A DNA stretch of 64,000 bases. Source: Linnemannia hyalina (taxonomy: Eukaryota > Mortierellomycota > Mortierellomycetes > Mortierellales > Mortierellaceae). The notes under the pieces were generated by a model. It was given only the letters and a program-made list of their open reading frames with translations. It did no database searches and was not told the origin of the DNA. Location: the NCBI GenBank assembly GCA_019671135.1, contig JAHRHY010000011.1, positions 868,001 to 932,000 on the forward strand, given 5' to 3'. The number at the start of each line of letters is the position of its first letter. Position 1 is the first letter of the stretch. The position numbers and the translations under genes are program-made. This document shows, piece by piece, positions 1-13,419 of this stretch.

Positions 1-540
1 CCCTCTGCCTCAGGGAAAATCTCGATCCGGGAGCACGATCTATTTTTCTCGAGGCAAGAGGTGTGGTAATTAGGTCCTCATTAACCCCATATATATATCT
101 CTGTTCCCCCCTTTCCTTGATTCCCGGACCTTGACTAATAGAATACGAAATGCAAGGTTACTATATTATCCATATCATTCTCTTAATCCCAATCGTTTTT
201 TTTTTTGTTTGGCTGATAGAAACGGGATTGTTCTCCTACTGTTCGCCTCCCCTGTCGTTACTTTCTCAATTCCGAAACAGCACCCAGTCGGACACCATGG
301 TCGCGTGAGCACGAACGGAAAGAAAAAAAAAAGGACAATGCACGCCCAAGTAAAACAACCGTGCTAACCATTACCGTGACATGTACATGTACTGTACCAT
401 GGACAATACAAACAACCAAAAAAAGAATTTCTCGACTCCCATCCCTGTATGACATTAAAAAAGAGTGCATAGTGTATTTATACGGGGTTTATTTTCATCG
501 TAAAGTACTTGTTTGTTTGCTATTCATCCCGCGCAGTCGT
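1..540. other. intergenic, no gene seen
   Basis: AT-rich DNA downstream of RPT4. It holds a short (AT)n stretch near 90-100, a T run near 198 and short alternating TGTACATG-like words near 378-400. None of the short open frames resembles a protein family or has sensible splice partners. The left end may be flank of a gene outside the window. Confidence 0.5.
488..493 (-). terminator. poly(A) signal AATAAA of RPT4
   Basis: A canonical AATAAA on the minus strand lies about 48 nt past the RPT4 stop codon, the usual place for a cleavage/polyadenylation signal. It is seen directly; its use is inferred. Confidence 0.5.
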
Positions 541-2416
541 CTAGATCTTCTCATAGTCGAGCTTGCCCTCGAGCTTCTTGGCATCCGCTACTTTACGGAC
601 GGCCTTCATAAAGTCCTCCTGGACAACATAGTCGCGATCCTCACGGATAGCAAACATGCCGGCCTCTGTGCAGATGTTACGGATATCGGCTCCGTTGAAA
701 CCATCCGACAGCTTGACCACAGCCTCGTAGTCTATTTTTGTATGGAAAATATAACAAAAGAAAAAGACGACCGTTAATTGCCATTCGTTTTTATACACAT
801 GATATTACATGCACGAAGCACAATCCCTTTCACTGGGGCTAACAACAAAAAACAAATACAAAAGAGAAACATACCAATCTCGCCTTGCTTGGTGATGCCG
901 AGGGCATGAATCTTCAAGATCTCCATGCGTCCTTGCTCGTTGGGGAGAGGAATCTCGATCTTACGATCCAAACGACCGGGTCTCATCAAGGCAGGGTCCA
1001 ATGTATCTGGTCGGTTAGTGGCCATGATCAACTTTGTCTGGCCCAAGTGGTCGAAACCATCCATCTGGTTCAGCAACTCCATCAATGTACGCTGAATCTC
1101 ACGATCCGCAGAGCTTCCTTCCGAGAAACGACGACCTCCAATAGCATCAATCTCGTCCATGAAGATAATGCATGGCTCGTGCTCCCTTGCGTACGCTATT
1201 TAATTTTCAATTAGGACATTGCCAGAATAAGAACGAGGGGGCGTTAGCTATTACAGTTCATACATTCATGCAGTAACCGTAGTTCGATTCATATCACTTT
1301 GTGTCGCTTGTGCTGATTCCCGTAAGAAAAAAACGTACCGAACATCTCTCTGATGACTCGGGCAGACTCTCCGATATACTTGTCGACAATGGCAGACGAG
1401 ACAACCTTCAAGAAGTTGGTCTCGAGTGTGCTAGCAACAGCACGGGCCAACAAAGTCTTGCCCGTTCCTGGTGGTCCGTACAGCAACACTCCCTTGGGTG
1501 GCTTGATACCAACACGCACAAACAGCTCAGGGTTCATCAATGGCAACTCAATGACCTATTGACCGGCACAATATCATAATGAGGACGATCGTTAGTCTCT
1601 CCTTCCTTCGTCACATGTCCTAGTGTAATCCGACAACTTTGTAAAGTTCTCCGTACGACAGCGACGACTAGACATCGTAGCCTTTACCTCACGCAATTCT
1701 CTGATCTGGTCGCTAAGTCCGCCAATACCGGCAAATGAGATCGAACCGGGGTCCTCCATGCCCATGCTGTACACCATTGGGTCGACCTCTCGTGGAAGCA
1801 TACGCATGATTGTGAATGTGGTCATGTCCAGAGCCACACGAGTTCCGAGCTTGAGCTTTGACTTGTCCAGCTTATTGCGGCATCCAACAACATAACGGGG
1901 TCCACTGGCGGCCTTGATAATAACTATTCAAGCACGGGAAAAAGGTCAAGGAGTTGAAACGTCAATCCACTGCTCAAGTGCCTGTGTCTGTGCCCGGATA
2001 ATAGTCAAAATCCGTGGCGGAAAAAGCACTTACAGCGATCCTCGTCCAACTGCTTAAGGACAGATCCAATGATCTGGCCAACACTCTGAAGGGCCTTGAT
2101 ATCGTCCTCGGACTTGTTGAACTGACGATCCAAATCGCGAAGACCCATGCGCACTAAAAGAAAAAAAAAAAAAAAAAGAAAACGGGGAATCATGACAAAA
2201 CGATAAGTTTCCAGAAGCACCATCCAGAATGTAAACAGCAAAGAACACCCTTCCTAATGCCAAAAAGGGGCAGGAGGGCAAGCTTTGAGGGTGTTTTGTT
2301 TCCTTACAGTCTTTGACCTTAGTCTCCATTTCGCGATGTTCCAACAGCTTTTTGCGGTAGTTGGTGAGGGCTCCCGCCCTGGGGTCAGCGGGAGCTGGTA
2401 CAGAGGTGGATGCCAT
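541..2416 (-). CDS. RPT4: 26S proteasome regulatory ATPase subunit Rpt4 (PSMC6/S10B)
   Basis: One of six AAA+ ATPases that form the base ring of the 19S particle, which unfolds ubiquitinated substrates and feeds them into the 20S core. Six exons join in phase: 2416-2308, 2153-2034, 1923-1688, 1555-1339, 1195-875 and 731-541, giving 397 residues (the human protein is about 389). The N-terminal coiled coil ([13 protein letters not shown], then [17 protein letters not shown]) is followed by the OB segment and the AAA domain. Walker A GPPGTGKT sits at residues 182-189, Walker [10 protein letters not shown] around 237-245, and the arginine-finger region MRPGRLDR follows. Sequence across the whole length matches Rpt4 rather than other Rpt paralogues ([19 protein letters not shown]). 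It shares a 376-bp divergent promoter region with the THO subunit gene. Introns are 102-154 nt; the one at 2154-2307 contains a long T run on the coding strand. Confidence 0.97.
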
Positions 2417-2792
2417 TACTTTCTTTGTTTAGTGTTTTGTTGGTTTGAGTTGGTTGTTTGCTGTTGTCGTTTAATGACTTGCTGGTGGTTGGTACTGGTG
2501 GAAGTAGTTGTAGCTTTTGTTGTTGGTTGTCGTTTGTTGGTGGTCTGTGATGTGAAAGAAGAAGAAGCGGCAGAGGGGTTACGCAGCTCCAGGTCAAAAA
2601 AAGAACACTCTGAGGTTGGCCCACACGAAACGCACGCGTCTCCCAACTCGCCCACAGGCAGAGGTGCCTGCTACGTCACCCACTTGCATTGACAGTCACA
2701 TTTCATATTGAATCTTTCATATTTAAGACTTTCGAGGACGTTGAAGCTGATCACAGCGACCTCCACAAGACGCCACCAGAAAACTAGGAGCC
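2417..2792. promoter_or_regulatory. divergent promoter region RPT4 / THOC3
   Basis: 376 bp separate the two start codons. The RPT4 side is rich in CAAC/CAACAA on its own sense strand, typical of a fungal leader. No TATA box is evident. Elements are inferred from position only. Confidence 0.4.
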
Positions 2793-4552
2793 ATGCAGCA
2801 TCAACTCACACATCTACTGGAAAAGGTCAGCCAAGGGGCAACGACTCAAGCCTATGCAGGACTAAACAAACACTGACACAACTGGAAACACACGTTACCC
2901 TTCTCAACCATTTCAGCATCACTCAACTTTCATGTTTTTCATTCCCCCCCCCCCCCCCTTCGTTCCCTGCGCGCCTTGTCTTTTCGGTTGTCGGAACTGA
3001 TAGACAATCTCAGGGTTCCCATCCTTGAAGACACGTGAATACAAGGCCCACAAGTCCAATGTCCACACAGTAGGATGGAACTGCGACGGCAGGAGATTGG
3101 CGTCTGGATCTGTCGACAAGACCGCTCGCGTTTGGGCACCCGAAAGAACTGTAGGCAAACAACTATTTTTTTTTTGAAATCTGGAATGTTTTTAAATTCT
3201 GAGGAAAGCTCATGACCCCACAAGTCTGTTTTCGTGGATTGGAGTCTAACTTGGCAGCCCTGCCTCCTTTTTGCAATGATATAGTCAGATCCAAGGAGTT
3301 CGATTGAGTTGCGTGGACATACCGATAGCGTGGATCAGCTTCGTTGGGACCCTACTCACCCGGACCACCTCGCCACCGCAAGTTGTGACAAGACTGTCCG
3401 CATTTGGGACGCACGCTGTAAGCATTCAGGGCAGGATCCCATGTAATGGACCAAATGGGAATATCTCTAGAGAATCCATGATCGCGTCTAAACAGCCTCT
3501 CTATTGGATCATTCTCCGTTCACCTGAAACAATAGCTGGAAAGAGTATCCACAAGGTCGATACCAGTGGACAGAACATCAACATCAGCTGGAGCCCTGAC
3601 GGTCAATGTATTGCTGTCGGAAACAAGGAGGACATGGTCAGCTTTATTGACACCAGGACCTTCAAAGTCGAACACACCTACCAGTCCAAGGTCGAAGTCA
3701 ACGAGATTAGCTGGAATCACGCAGGAGACTTGTTTTTGTTGACGACTGGACAAGGAACTGTCAAGATCATGTCTTACCCATCGATGAAGGAATTACGTGT
3801 CCTGGACGGTCATACTGCCAACTGCTACTGTCTGGAACTGGATCCTCGCGGAAGGTACTTACTCTGTCTATGTGGTTATAGGTGATTGTCGACGATACGT
3901 AACGCTCAATGGACTGACCTTCTAATCTTTTATGGCCGTTCCTAGATATCTGGCAACGGGTAGTGCAGATGCTTTGGTGAACCTCTGGGAAATGAACGAT
4001 TTCAGCTGTGTGCGCACCTTTGGAAAGCTCGAGTAAGTCATCAATTGCAATTAGAGGCAGAAACCAACATCAAAATGGAGCAGGTCACCCCACAACGCGT
4101 TTTCTCTCAGATATCGTCTCTAACGTTCTTACCTCATTCTCTTTTTTCGCTTCTAGTTGGCCCATCCGCACAATCAGTTTCAGTTTCGATGGCGAGTTCA
4201 TTGCCTCGGCTTCAGAAGATTTGGCCATCGACATTGTAAGTTTCATTCCATCCTCACCGCCAATTGATAAATTTCCTCCGCTTCACCAAGGTTACTCAAC
4301 CGTATTCGAAAACTAACGCAATTTTTTTTTTTTTTTTTTTTTTCCGTCAATTCAACCGATTCATTCATATAGTCGTCGGTGGACTCGGGAGAGACGGTAC
4401 ACAAGATCGAGTGCTATGCGGCCATGAATACGGTTGCATGGCATCCTAGCAAATACCTGCTCGCCTATGCCGGAGACGAACAGGAATCCCGTCCAGGTGG
4501 AGGTGGCTCAGTTATGGCTGGCAACCTTCGTGTCTTTGGCTTCAGTGGATAA
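2793..4552 (+). CDS. TEX1: THO complex subunit 3 (THOC3/Tex1), WD40 protein
   Basis: A WD-repeat subunit of the THO/TREX complex, which couples transcription to mRNP packaging and nuclear export. Proposed exons are 2793-2825, 3004-3150, 3285-3417, 3536-3854, 3946-4032, 4157-4235 and 4373-4552, all in phase, giving 325 residues (human 351). Family-specific stretches are clear: SNVHTVGWNCDGRRLASGS, GQNINISWSPDGQCIAVGN, VEVNEISWN, WPIRTISFS and MNTVAWHPSKYLLAYA. Together they make about seven blades of one propeller. The first exon is the weak point: it encodes only 11 residues, its donor (AAG|GTCAGC) is atypical, and the intron holds a run of 15 C. Exons from 3004 on are secure. It ends about 195 bp from the convergent ERO1 stop. 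Confidence 0.9.
2944..2958. repeat. poly(C) run of 15
   Basis: An uninterrupted run of about 15 C lies in the presumed first intron of the THO subunit gene. Its length may vary between isolates or reflect sequencing error. Confidence 0.7.
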
Positions 4553-4747
4553 TATTGATCTGCCAGCAGCCGGCGCGCTCTTTTTCCTCAACACACTCAA
4601 GACAGGGAGGGTTCAACTAGCTAGCCAACACTTCAAATCTTGAATAACACCATTGTACAACAGCAAAACAACATCATAATAGCAAAGGAAAAGGTTTCTA
4701 TATGATATATATATAAGAGTGTAACTATACTTTTTTGGGGGGGTTTT

Positions 4748-7315
4748 CTAGGTTCTATGAATCCAGGCGACGACGTTCTTGACAGCCGCCCGATGCAGGG
4801 TAATATTCTTGCTCTCCAGAGCCGCATCCAACTTTCTATAAGCCGAAGTAAGGCGTCGGTCGACCTTGGCCAACAGAGCCTTGTAGACAATCGCGTCGCG
4901 GTCGTCTTCTTCTTTTGTTGGTGCTTTGATGGGGGATGATGGCTTTGTTGTCTGTTCAGCAGTCGTGTCGACGTTGCCGTTGCCGCTGGCTTCCTCTTCC
5001 TCGCGCAGACGTTGTTGGTACATAACTCCGAATCTCTCGATGGCGGATACACTCTCCGAGAGGCGATTGAATGTGTTCAAAAGCGCGACAATTTCGGGTC
5101 GTGACAGGACGCCGTTCGCCCTGTGTCCTCTATAGCAGTGAAAAACAAGTGGATGTCAGGAAGCATTAGTCAGAAATGAGAGTAATAGCGGGACATGTGT
5201 TGAAACAGGCGGAGCAAAATAACTGAAGCTGATTGTAGAACATACTTCAGGGAGGCGTCGTCATAAGAGAAGAGGATCTTGAGTGCAGTTCCCAGACCTA
5301 TATATATGCCACCGATCCAAGCATATAAAGTTAGCTTCCAACTCATGTAGCTAGCAAAACAAAAAGGAGCCTCAAAAGCCGCCACGTTTTAACTTACCAG
5401 TGGTCTGAACCTTGCCCCAGAGACGACACTTTTCACACCCAACACAGTCCATAATCCTGGTGACGTTTCTGAAATGGTCCCTGAACTGATTCTTGAGCTT
5501 CTTGCCCTGACCGCCATCCTGGAAGAGTAGCTTCTCGTCAAATGTGGGTGGACACTGCTTGACCAGATCAACCAGCTCCGTCACGACCGACATGATGTTC
5601 TTGTCGACCGATTCGTCTCCCGTACAGAATTCATATCCTGCAAGGTAGTCCGAGATCTTGGTCACTGCGCGGAGGACGACAACATAGTCAAAGTAGATGT
5701 TCTCGAGACGCTCTGGGTGCATGCCTACACGAGAGACGAAGCAGTCCAGGTTTGGTCCCCATTCGCCTGTCGTCTGGTTGAACCACTCGTCACAGATATG
5801 GATTGAAATCGACGCATGGAGTCCTATTATACGGGGAATTGAACATAGGTAAAGGTAAGTCAACCGTTATCTCCTAACGCATACCATCCAAAAAAAAGGA
5901 ACAGGAAGGAATCACTCAACTCACCAGAGATCAAGCGGTAGTAGACACGCTTCTCCAGACAGGACTCTTCAGGGCCATCTTCCTTGGCGATCCCCTGCAT
6001 CAGCTGCTGAAGATCGCCCTTGCCCTTGGGCACTCTCGAAAAGATTTCGTCCATCTGTGCCTTTGAGGGCTTCTTGGCATCGATGGGTGCAGGCTCAGGT
6101 GGGACCAAGATGTTGCTCTCCCTGAGGAGGTCGTGTTCTTCTGGGTGGGCTTGCTGCTCCCTCAACTTGTTCCTCTCCGATTCACAATACTGACATCCGG
6201 CGGTCATCTCCTTGGAGACGTCGAAGCAATTTTCCTCGTAGATTGCCTTCCAGACCATGCCTGCGGAGGGGCCCGAGTAACCGGTGAAGCGCTCGGGGTT
6301 GTCCCTCAGATCGACATAGACCTCGTCCGTTGCGATGTCTGGTGCACAAAACTCTTGATCCTTGATCTTTGCAGGCTTGATGGGAATCGCTCCAAACAAC
6401 TATAACGATCCATAAAATGCGCCAGTTAGCTTCAGTGACAAGGTGCAGGTGCCAAACGGGTATCACCATAAGGAGTGAACAAGGAAACAACGTACCTGAT
6501 TCGAGGTGGGCATGGAGACTTTTCCAAGGGCTTCGCTCCTCCACTGCTCAGGAATTTTCTGCTTATCCATCGTCTCGACAGAACAATCCCTGTTCATGCA
6601 GAGACCAGCATTGTCCCAGAAGGGACACTCCTTGTACAGATTGACCTAGCAACCAACAAAAAAAATGAACCCGTCAGACGACATGAATTGAAGAGCACCG
6701 GATAGGCTAATTGGCACCCTGATCAAAAGCAGAGTTGAGGCACAGTGTAGATAATACATCCTCCTCCTTTTGATGAGGTGATGACGATGAGCAAGAACTG
6801 CATCGCTGCTGTTTTGTCTATCATACCTTGAAGTACCGGAAGAAGGGCATGCTGACAATTTCTTGCAACTTTGCCGAAAAGTCGACATTGAGCTTTCCAA
6901 CCGTCTCATAGTCACAGCACGACGAGTCGCCGATCAATCCTGAGGGCTATTCTCGTCCATCAAAAGCACAAGGTTGTAACCCAAAAAAAAAAAGAGAGAA
7001 CAATATGGTTACGAAATGATGATCTACAGTTCATTTTTCCTACTCCACAAAACGAGAGAGCAATAGACCAGAACAATTGTATAGTCGTATGAACAAACAG
7101 AAAGCGAGTGAACTTACGTTGCTGCACTGTGGCGATTTGTCCCAGACTTGGTTATTGTTATTGTTGTTGTTGTTCTTGATTGTATCCCAGACTGCGCCGG
7201 GGTTAGGGTTGGTGGAGAGGTGGTCCGTGTCGTCGTTGCCGTAGAGCAGTCCTGCGGCGAGGATAGCAATGAGGGCTGCGAGGACCGAGAAGAGTACATT
7301 CGACATTCGCGACAT
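4748..7315 (-). CDS. ERO1: endoplasmic reticulum oxidoreductin 1 (Ero1)
   Basis: A FAD-dependent sulfhydryl oxidase of the ER lumen that reoxidises protein disulfide isomerase and passes electrons to oxygen. Exons 7315-7118, 6946-6827, 6645-6496, 6399-5925, 5823-5398, 5297-5246 and 5129-4748 join in phase to 600 residues. An N-terminal hydrophobic signal/anchor ([20 protein letters not shown]) is followed by a short asparagine run. The outer, shuttle pair is C122-x4-C127 after CPFWDNAG. The FAD-proximal CxxCxxC is at 441-447 ([11 protein letters not shown]). [16 protein letters not shown] is the usual family core. The charged C-terminal tail ([10 protein letters not shown] and onward) is low complexity. 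The start chosen is the first Met before the signal sequence. Confidence 0.96.
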
Positions 7316-7730
7316 TGTGTGAGAATGAGCAAAAGTCGTCGGGTGCTTTTGTGTTGTTGTCGTTCGTTTGTGTTGGGCGAAGAGGAGTGGGTGAGAGAAA
7401 GAAGGAAGAAAAGAAGGAAGGAGTAAGGAACAAAGCACAACGGACGTCTTTAGATTACATATTAATGAAAAAAAAAAAAGTGACTGCCACAGTGCCCATT
7501 CGTTTGCCACGTCGCGATGGCTACCTGAGACACTCGCCGGCCAAATCAGGTTTCCGGCTCTCGTTGTTGAGACCGGCGCAAGATGATAGGATTCATTTTC
7601 CCATGCATCTTATGCATTGGGTTGACAACATCCGATAAAAACTCGTCAAAAGGTCAAGTACCGGTAAATTGTTGTTGTCTTCATTATGCATTTACGTTGT
7701 TATTCAAAAATATTGTACTGTGCTAATTCT
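7316..7730. other. intergenic between CHC1 3' end and ERO1 5' end
   Basis: 415 bp. The part near ERO1 is pyrimidine-rich on the ERO1 sense strand and is probably its leader and promoter. No additional gene is visible. Confidence 0.5.
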
Positions 7731-10700
7731 TTAAAATCCAAAGCTGTTCTGGCCGTATCCCATGTTCATGCCGGTCTGCTGGGGTGGGATCATCCCTGGT
7801 CCAGCAGTGATCATCATAGTGTTGCCCAGACCGCCAGGTCCGAGAATGGGCGTCTCCGAAGAACGCTCCTTGCTCTCCTTGGCCGTCCGCTCCTCATGCG
7901 CCTTCTCCAACTTGTCGACCTTGTCAACATACTCTCGCGTGAACTGGACCATGTAGGGCATAGCAAAGTCTGTCAATTGGTGTCTCCATGCCAGCTCCAT
8001 AACTCTGTCAGGACGGACAAGGTCGTAGCAGATATACAGACAGGCGGCAAAGCACTCCTTGTGGCCAGACTCGACAAAGTACTGCAACAACTCCTCAGCG
8101 ACAGATGTATCCTGAGACTCGGCAGCAGTCTCCATGGCATCCTTGTACAGACGATCCTGCTTCGAAAGAGTCATCGACTGGCGCCACTTCTTGTTGCGCT
8201 TGAACAGGTGGGCGGCAATGCGGCGGAACTCGAGGAGCTCGTGGCTCTCCAGACGGTTGGCCAGGGCAATGTTGTCAAAGTTGCTGTTGGTGTCAACAGA
8301 TTTGCGGAGACGGGCATAGTCCTCCTCCTCAATCAACAGGTCGTGGTAGGCAGTGTTGATGGCGAGGTTGTTGACCGACTGGACAGAGACGAGGTAGTTC
8401 TTGATCAGGGGCAAGTTGTCCGACTTCTGGAACATCTGGATGACGCGGTTGTGGTCAATTCTGGGCACAAGGACAACCAAAAGGTCGTTCAAGAGCATAG
8501 GCTGCTCATCCAGGTAGAAGCGGAGGGCCTTGTAGTAAATCTCGAGGTTCGACACCTTGACCACCACATCCTTGAACGCACTGTGCTCCCAGGCGTCGGC
8601 AGAATGCTTCATCATGGTGATCGCAGCATTGTCGTATTCGTCGTAGTGGACATACAAGAAGACGAGCTCGGTCCAGAGGTGAGCCTCCTCGCAAGAGGCA
8701 ATGACCTTGGGAATGTTGATGCGCGACCAGAAAATCTTGAGGTGCTCCATCATGCGCTCAGGGCGGTAACGAGCATAGAGGATGGCCAACTCGGTGAACA
8801 TGCCCATGTGAGCACGCTCCAAGCCCAAACCGGACTCGAGCAAGGCCATCAACTCATCAAAGAAGCCCTGGTTCTCGTAAACGTGGATCAACTCAGTCAA
8901 CTCCTCGGGGTGAACAACCAACGACAGACCGCACACCTGTGCCAAACGGAACTCCTTGCGCTCCATACAGGCGGCATGAACATCCTTCCAGACCTGGGTG
9001 CTGTTAGCCTTGCGGGCACCATCGACGGCCGCCTGGTACTCTCCCAAGTGGACCAAGGTGGTCGAGAGGCGAGACCAGTTCGAGATGCTCGAGTAGAGGA
9101 GTTTGGCGGGGGCGTACATCTTCTCCTCGAAACAGCGGTCTCCGATGACCTGGACCTGGGCAGCGTTGGGAGAACCGTTGAGAATCTCCTCCATATCGAT
9201 CAGGCGATCAGTCTTGGCATAGGCAAAGAGAAGCTCCGACTCGATTGAAGGCTCACGCGAAATCTTGCGAGCCATTTGCAAGTACCGGACTACATCCTCG
9301 TGCTTGTCGGCACGCGAGGCAAGGGCGACCACTTCGGCGTGGTTGGTGGGATCATTGGCACGGATGTACGAGTCGATGGCCTCCTTGATGCGCATACCGT
9401 CCAACTGGGCCTTACCGAGACGGCTCCAGACCTCGGGGGTGTCGGTCTTCTCAGCGTACTCGTAGGCGCGGTCGATACTGCCAATGTGCTCAATGAGAAC
9501 GTTGATGGCGCTGGCATGGACGTCATGGCGCTGGTAGATGACAAAGGCTTCCTCGTACAATCCGTTGCGGATGGCGTGGTCGGCAATATCGGGGGCGTCA
9601 AAGTTATCCAGACGGTTGATGTAGTCCATGACCTTGGACTTGTCAGCCTGAATAGCGGTCAAGATCAAAAGGTTCTGGAGGTTGCGGTTGTCGCTGAAGG
9701 CAGAGCTCTCGAGGATGATCTTCTCCAAAAGCTCAATCAGTTCGTTGGGCAAGTAGGCAGCCATGAAAGCCTTGACGGTGATAGAGACATCCTCGGGATC
9801 CTGGGTCTCGGGTAAGGCGGTGGCGACGACCTGATCGATCAATGCACGACGGCTGGGGTTGTCGTTGCTCAAGACGTGCGCCCAAAGGTTGGCATCGCGA
9901 CGCTTGACCAAGTAGCGGGCCTGGTGCTTGAACATCGAGTTGTTGTTGGTGATCTCAACCAACTCGACATCGCACTGGCCACGCTCGTAGGCAATGAAGG
10001 CAAGGTAGGGATCGCGCTTCTCGCAGTACTTTCCGATGGTCATAGAGTCGTAGAAGGTGTTGTTCCTGAGGAAGGGCTCGGGGTTGTTGTTGCTGTCGAT
10101 GTAAATCTTGGCAATGGCGTTGTAAACCTCGGGGTCCTGGCTGCTCTCGTTGACCTTCACCTCCAACCAAGGTAAGAGAAGCTTCAAGCGGTTGCGCTTC
10201 TCGGTTTGGTCGACCAACTCTCCAACGGGCATGTCACCACGAACGGTCATCAACAAGCTCTTGATGACAGACTCGTCGCAACCAACGTCCAAGAGCGCAC
10301 CGATGACGGCAGGGGTCCTGGAGGGGTTGACCTTTTGAACGTAGGTCTCGATGTATTTGGACAAGTTGTTCTGGTACAAGTAGAGGACCAAGTCGTGGAC
10401 AAAGTCGAAACGGTCGCAGACAATGATCAAAGGAAGCTGGTCGGCCAACTTGGCGTCCTTGAGGAAGTTCTTGACCTTTTCGGGGTTGTAGTAGTTGGAC
10501 TCGCGACAGATGCGCTCGACCTCCTTGATCTGGCCGGTCTTGCAGGCTGCCTCGATGTACTTGTAGATGACCTCGGGATCCTGGCTCAGGTTGACAATGG
10601 AACCCAAGTAGTGGTAAAGACCCTCAAAAGTGTTAAACGACTCAAAGAGTTCAATCAACTTGGAGGCACCCAACTGTTCAGAGTACTTGGTGGCGACCTG

Positions 10701-13419
10701 GACAACGATCTGCAAGTTCTGGCGCATGTTGGAGCTCAACATCTCACGCAAGCAAGAGACCGACTGCTCGACTGAGAGGCGGCCAAAGTAGGCAACAACC
10801 CAGTCGGGCTGCAAGAGATGGGTATGGACCAAGACGCGCTTAATATCGGCATCCTCGGTGTAATGCTCCAATGCGCGCTGGTAGAGTCCGGCCTTCTCGC
10901 ACATGGAGGCGACCGAAGCGCGGTCGTAGTGGGTGAACATTTCGTTGCCGAGGATGGCGTCGGCGACCTGGGGGGCGTGCATCAAGTTCATCTCCAGCAA
11001 GCGGGTCTGGAGGTGAGCATGCTGAGGCAAGTTGTCCTTCAATGCCTCCAACAAGAAAGCGGTGGCCTGCTGGATCATGTTCTGGGACAGGAACACATCG
11101 ACGACCTGCATTGATCAAATCAAATATGAAAAAAGGGGACCATTGTTAGAGGGATTGCCACCAATTTCGCTGATCAATCGCACAAACAGAAATTAAACCA
11201 AATCAATGAGTGATCTTTCTTACCTTCTCCAGGTCAACCAGGGGTCCGCCCTCGTTATTGGCGAGAAGGGTGGCAAATTCGGCACCGTTGTCGGGATCCA
11301 TGCGCATGATGTGCTGAAGGAGCGTGGCATAGTCAGGGGAGTATCCGACCTTGTTGGCGTACAGGATAATCTTGGGGTACTGCTTGGTCTCAGCAAAGCA
11401 TGCAATGACCTTGTTAGGGACATTGGCACGGAGGTAGACAGACAACGCAAGGTTCAAATCCTGCTGCTTGACAATGTCTCCCAGCTCCTCACTGCACTCC
11501 AGCTTGTCCTCCTTGAGCCACTTCTCGAGCAACTGCTTGCGACCCTGGGCAAGAACTGGTCTGGCAAGCTCCAATGATTCGTGCTTGTTAAGCTCCCCCT
11601 TCTCCAAGAGGAGGCCAAAGTACTGCAGAATAGGGGAGAGCTGACCAGGGGCCACGGGGGCCTGCTTGAAGCGCTCAATGGTCTGGGGAGTACGAAGAAT
11701 ACCCTAATATCGCAAATATGTACAAGAAACATGCAAATGTTGGTTGCTAGATTCATCTTCATTTGGTATGGGGAGCAGTACGTGATTTAATAGATCGTTT
11801 CTTACCTTGGGCGAAGAAGCTGCGACCTTGGCAGCCTCGGCAAAGTCACCGCTCTGGAAGAGTTGTTGGAAACGCTGGACATAAAGATCATCGGCGCCGG
11901 CGAGACCGCTGCGCGATGCCACCTTGAGGGCGAGCTCAGTGTTGCCGAGGGTGTTGACAATATAAGGAACCAAGTTGTCCTCGTCCACACTGACGGAGAG
12001 GACTTGACCCTTGCGGTTGACTCCAATGACACCGCTGGTTGCTTCGTGCTCTGCAGTCACAAAGATGGTCTCGCCACTGATACGGTTCATGTAGATGCAG
12101 GTGCCGGTCTCGAGGTCGTAGAGGTGGATGAAGCCGAACTTTGTGATCAAGAAGATGATGCTGTACTTTTGACTGATCTGCATGGCGACAGGGAAGTCAC
12201 CGCTGGCCTCTGGGGGGAAGTAAACATCAACAGCCTTCTTGGGGTAGACAGGGTTTCCTTCCTTGTGATCAACCTCGACAATGTGAAGCTAATGGTGAAG
12301 TTTTTGAACGTAAGTTTTGACTGATCTGTCACCATAAAACATCGCACAGTTACCAAGTAGAGGGAGCATGCTCATCCGCGTTATACCTTGGCTCCTACGG
12401 CAGTACGGACGGCAAAGGCAAACAGTTTTGTGGGTGAGCTTCCTCCGTCCAACTTGAGCTGGGCGAAAGCAGCAGCATGACCTTCTATTGGCTGACTGAC
12501 TCCACGATCCTTGGAGTAGAGCTGCATGGCACCGGCAACACGGCCACCCTATTATGAACGAAGAAACGAATGAGATCCATTATCTGTGATCAGTATCTAC
12601 AAACATGCGCCATTCACTTGTTCTCCCTTGTGTATGTGTGTTGGTTGGTTGGTTACCTGTGATGAGATACCGACGAGGAGCATCCACTTTTCATCAGAGT
12701 TGACGCGGTAGTTGATAATCTGGTTTCCGCTCAGACTCGCGTGGCGATCAAAGACCTTGATGGGTTGAGAATCGCCCTCCATCGACCAATGGTAAACCGA
12801 GGTGCTGGTGACAAGCGCCAACGATTTTAACGAGATCCACTTCCAGAATTCAACGTCGTCGTGCATAAGGTGCGACTTTACTTTGGTCTTCATCTCCAAA
12901 TTGAAAATCTGCAACTGTCGGCCGGCTAAGTTATTGAAAGAATAAAAAAAACCCCGTTGTTACAAGAGTTAGCATCAAGGCTTTCCAGATCGGATATGCT
13001 TCAAACAACCAGCAGAACTCTTTCCTCCGCTACTGCCACTGTGGTGCGAAACCATCATCTACCTTTCAGAGCAATGACCTTGGAGGCAGGGTTCATAATA
13101 GCCGAGTCGGCTGTAATGGGACGACGAATGACATTGTTGGGATCTGTCAAGTCGATGATGACGACCAAGTTTTGCTCGCCGGTTGTCTCACGAACACAGA
13201 TGAAACGGTCTGATTCAAGTGTGAGGGTGTTGAAGGAGATGGCGGCGGCGCTGATGCCCAAGTTTTGAAGCTGAGGGAAATATATTCAGAAAGGGAAACA
13301 GGTTGAATGATCTTTGTTCTTTTGCGAGATGATGAAGCCTGGCAGGGAAGAGATTGTTTTTTTTTCAAGAGTTGTACCTGCACATGCTCCTGGAAGCGGA
13401 TGGGGAGTGCTTCAGCCAT
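7731..13419 (-). CDS. CHC1: clathrin heavy chain
   Basis: Forms the legs of the clathrin triskelion that coats vesicles in endocytosis and trans-Golgi sorting. Exons 13419-13378, 13270-13063, 12925-12657, 12548-12387, 12288-11806, 11703-11224 and 11105-7731 join in phase to 1672 residues, against 1675 in human. The N-terminal seven-blade propeller begins [14 protein letters not shown] and contains DVEFWKWIS. It is followed by the linker and the CHCR alpha-zigzag repeats that fill the 3.4-kb last exon. The C-terminal trimerisation region ends in a Gly/Met/Gln-rich tail ([12 protein letters not shown]). Small exons cluster at the 5' end while most of the repeat region is intronless. Codon use is strongly biased, which produces a long antisense open frame that is not a gene. 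It diverges from the uS8m gene. Confidence 0.98.

Noticed and set aside
7686..9248. 520-codon plus-strand open frame
   Set aside because: Lies entirely antisense to the clathrin heavy chain. It is a by-product of strong codon bias and has repetitive Leu/Val/Gly composition without a family match.
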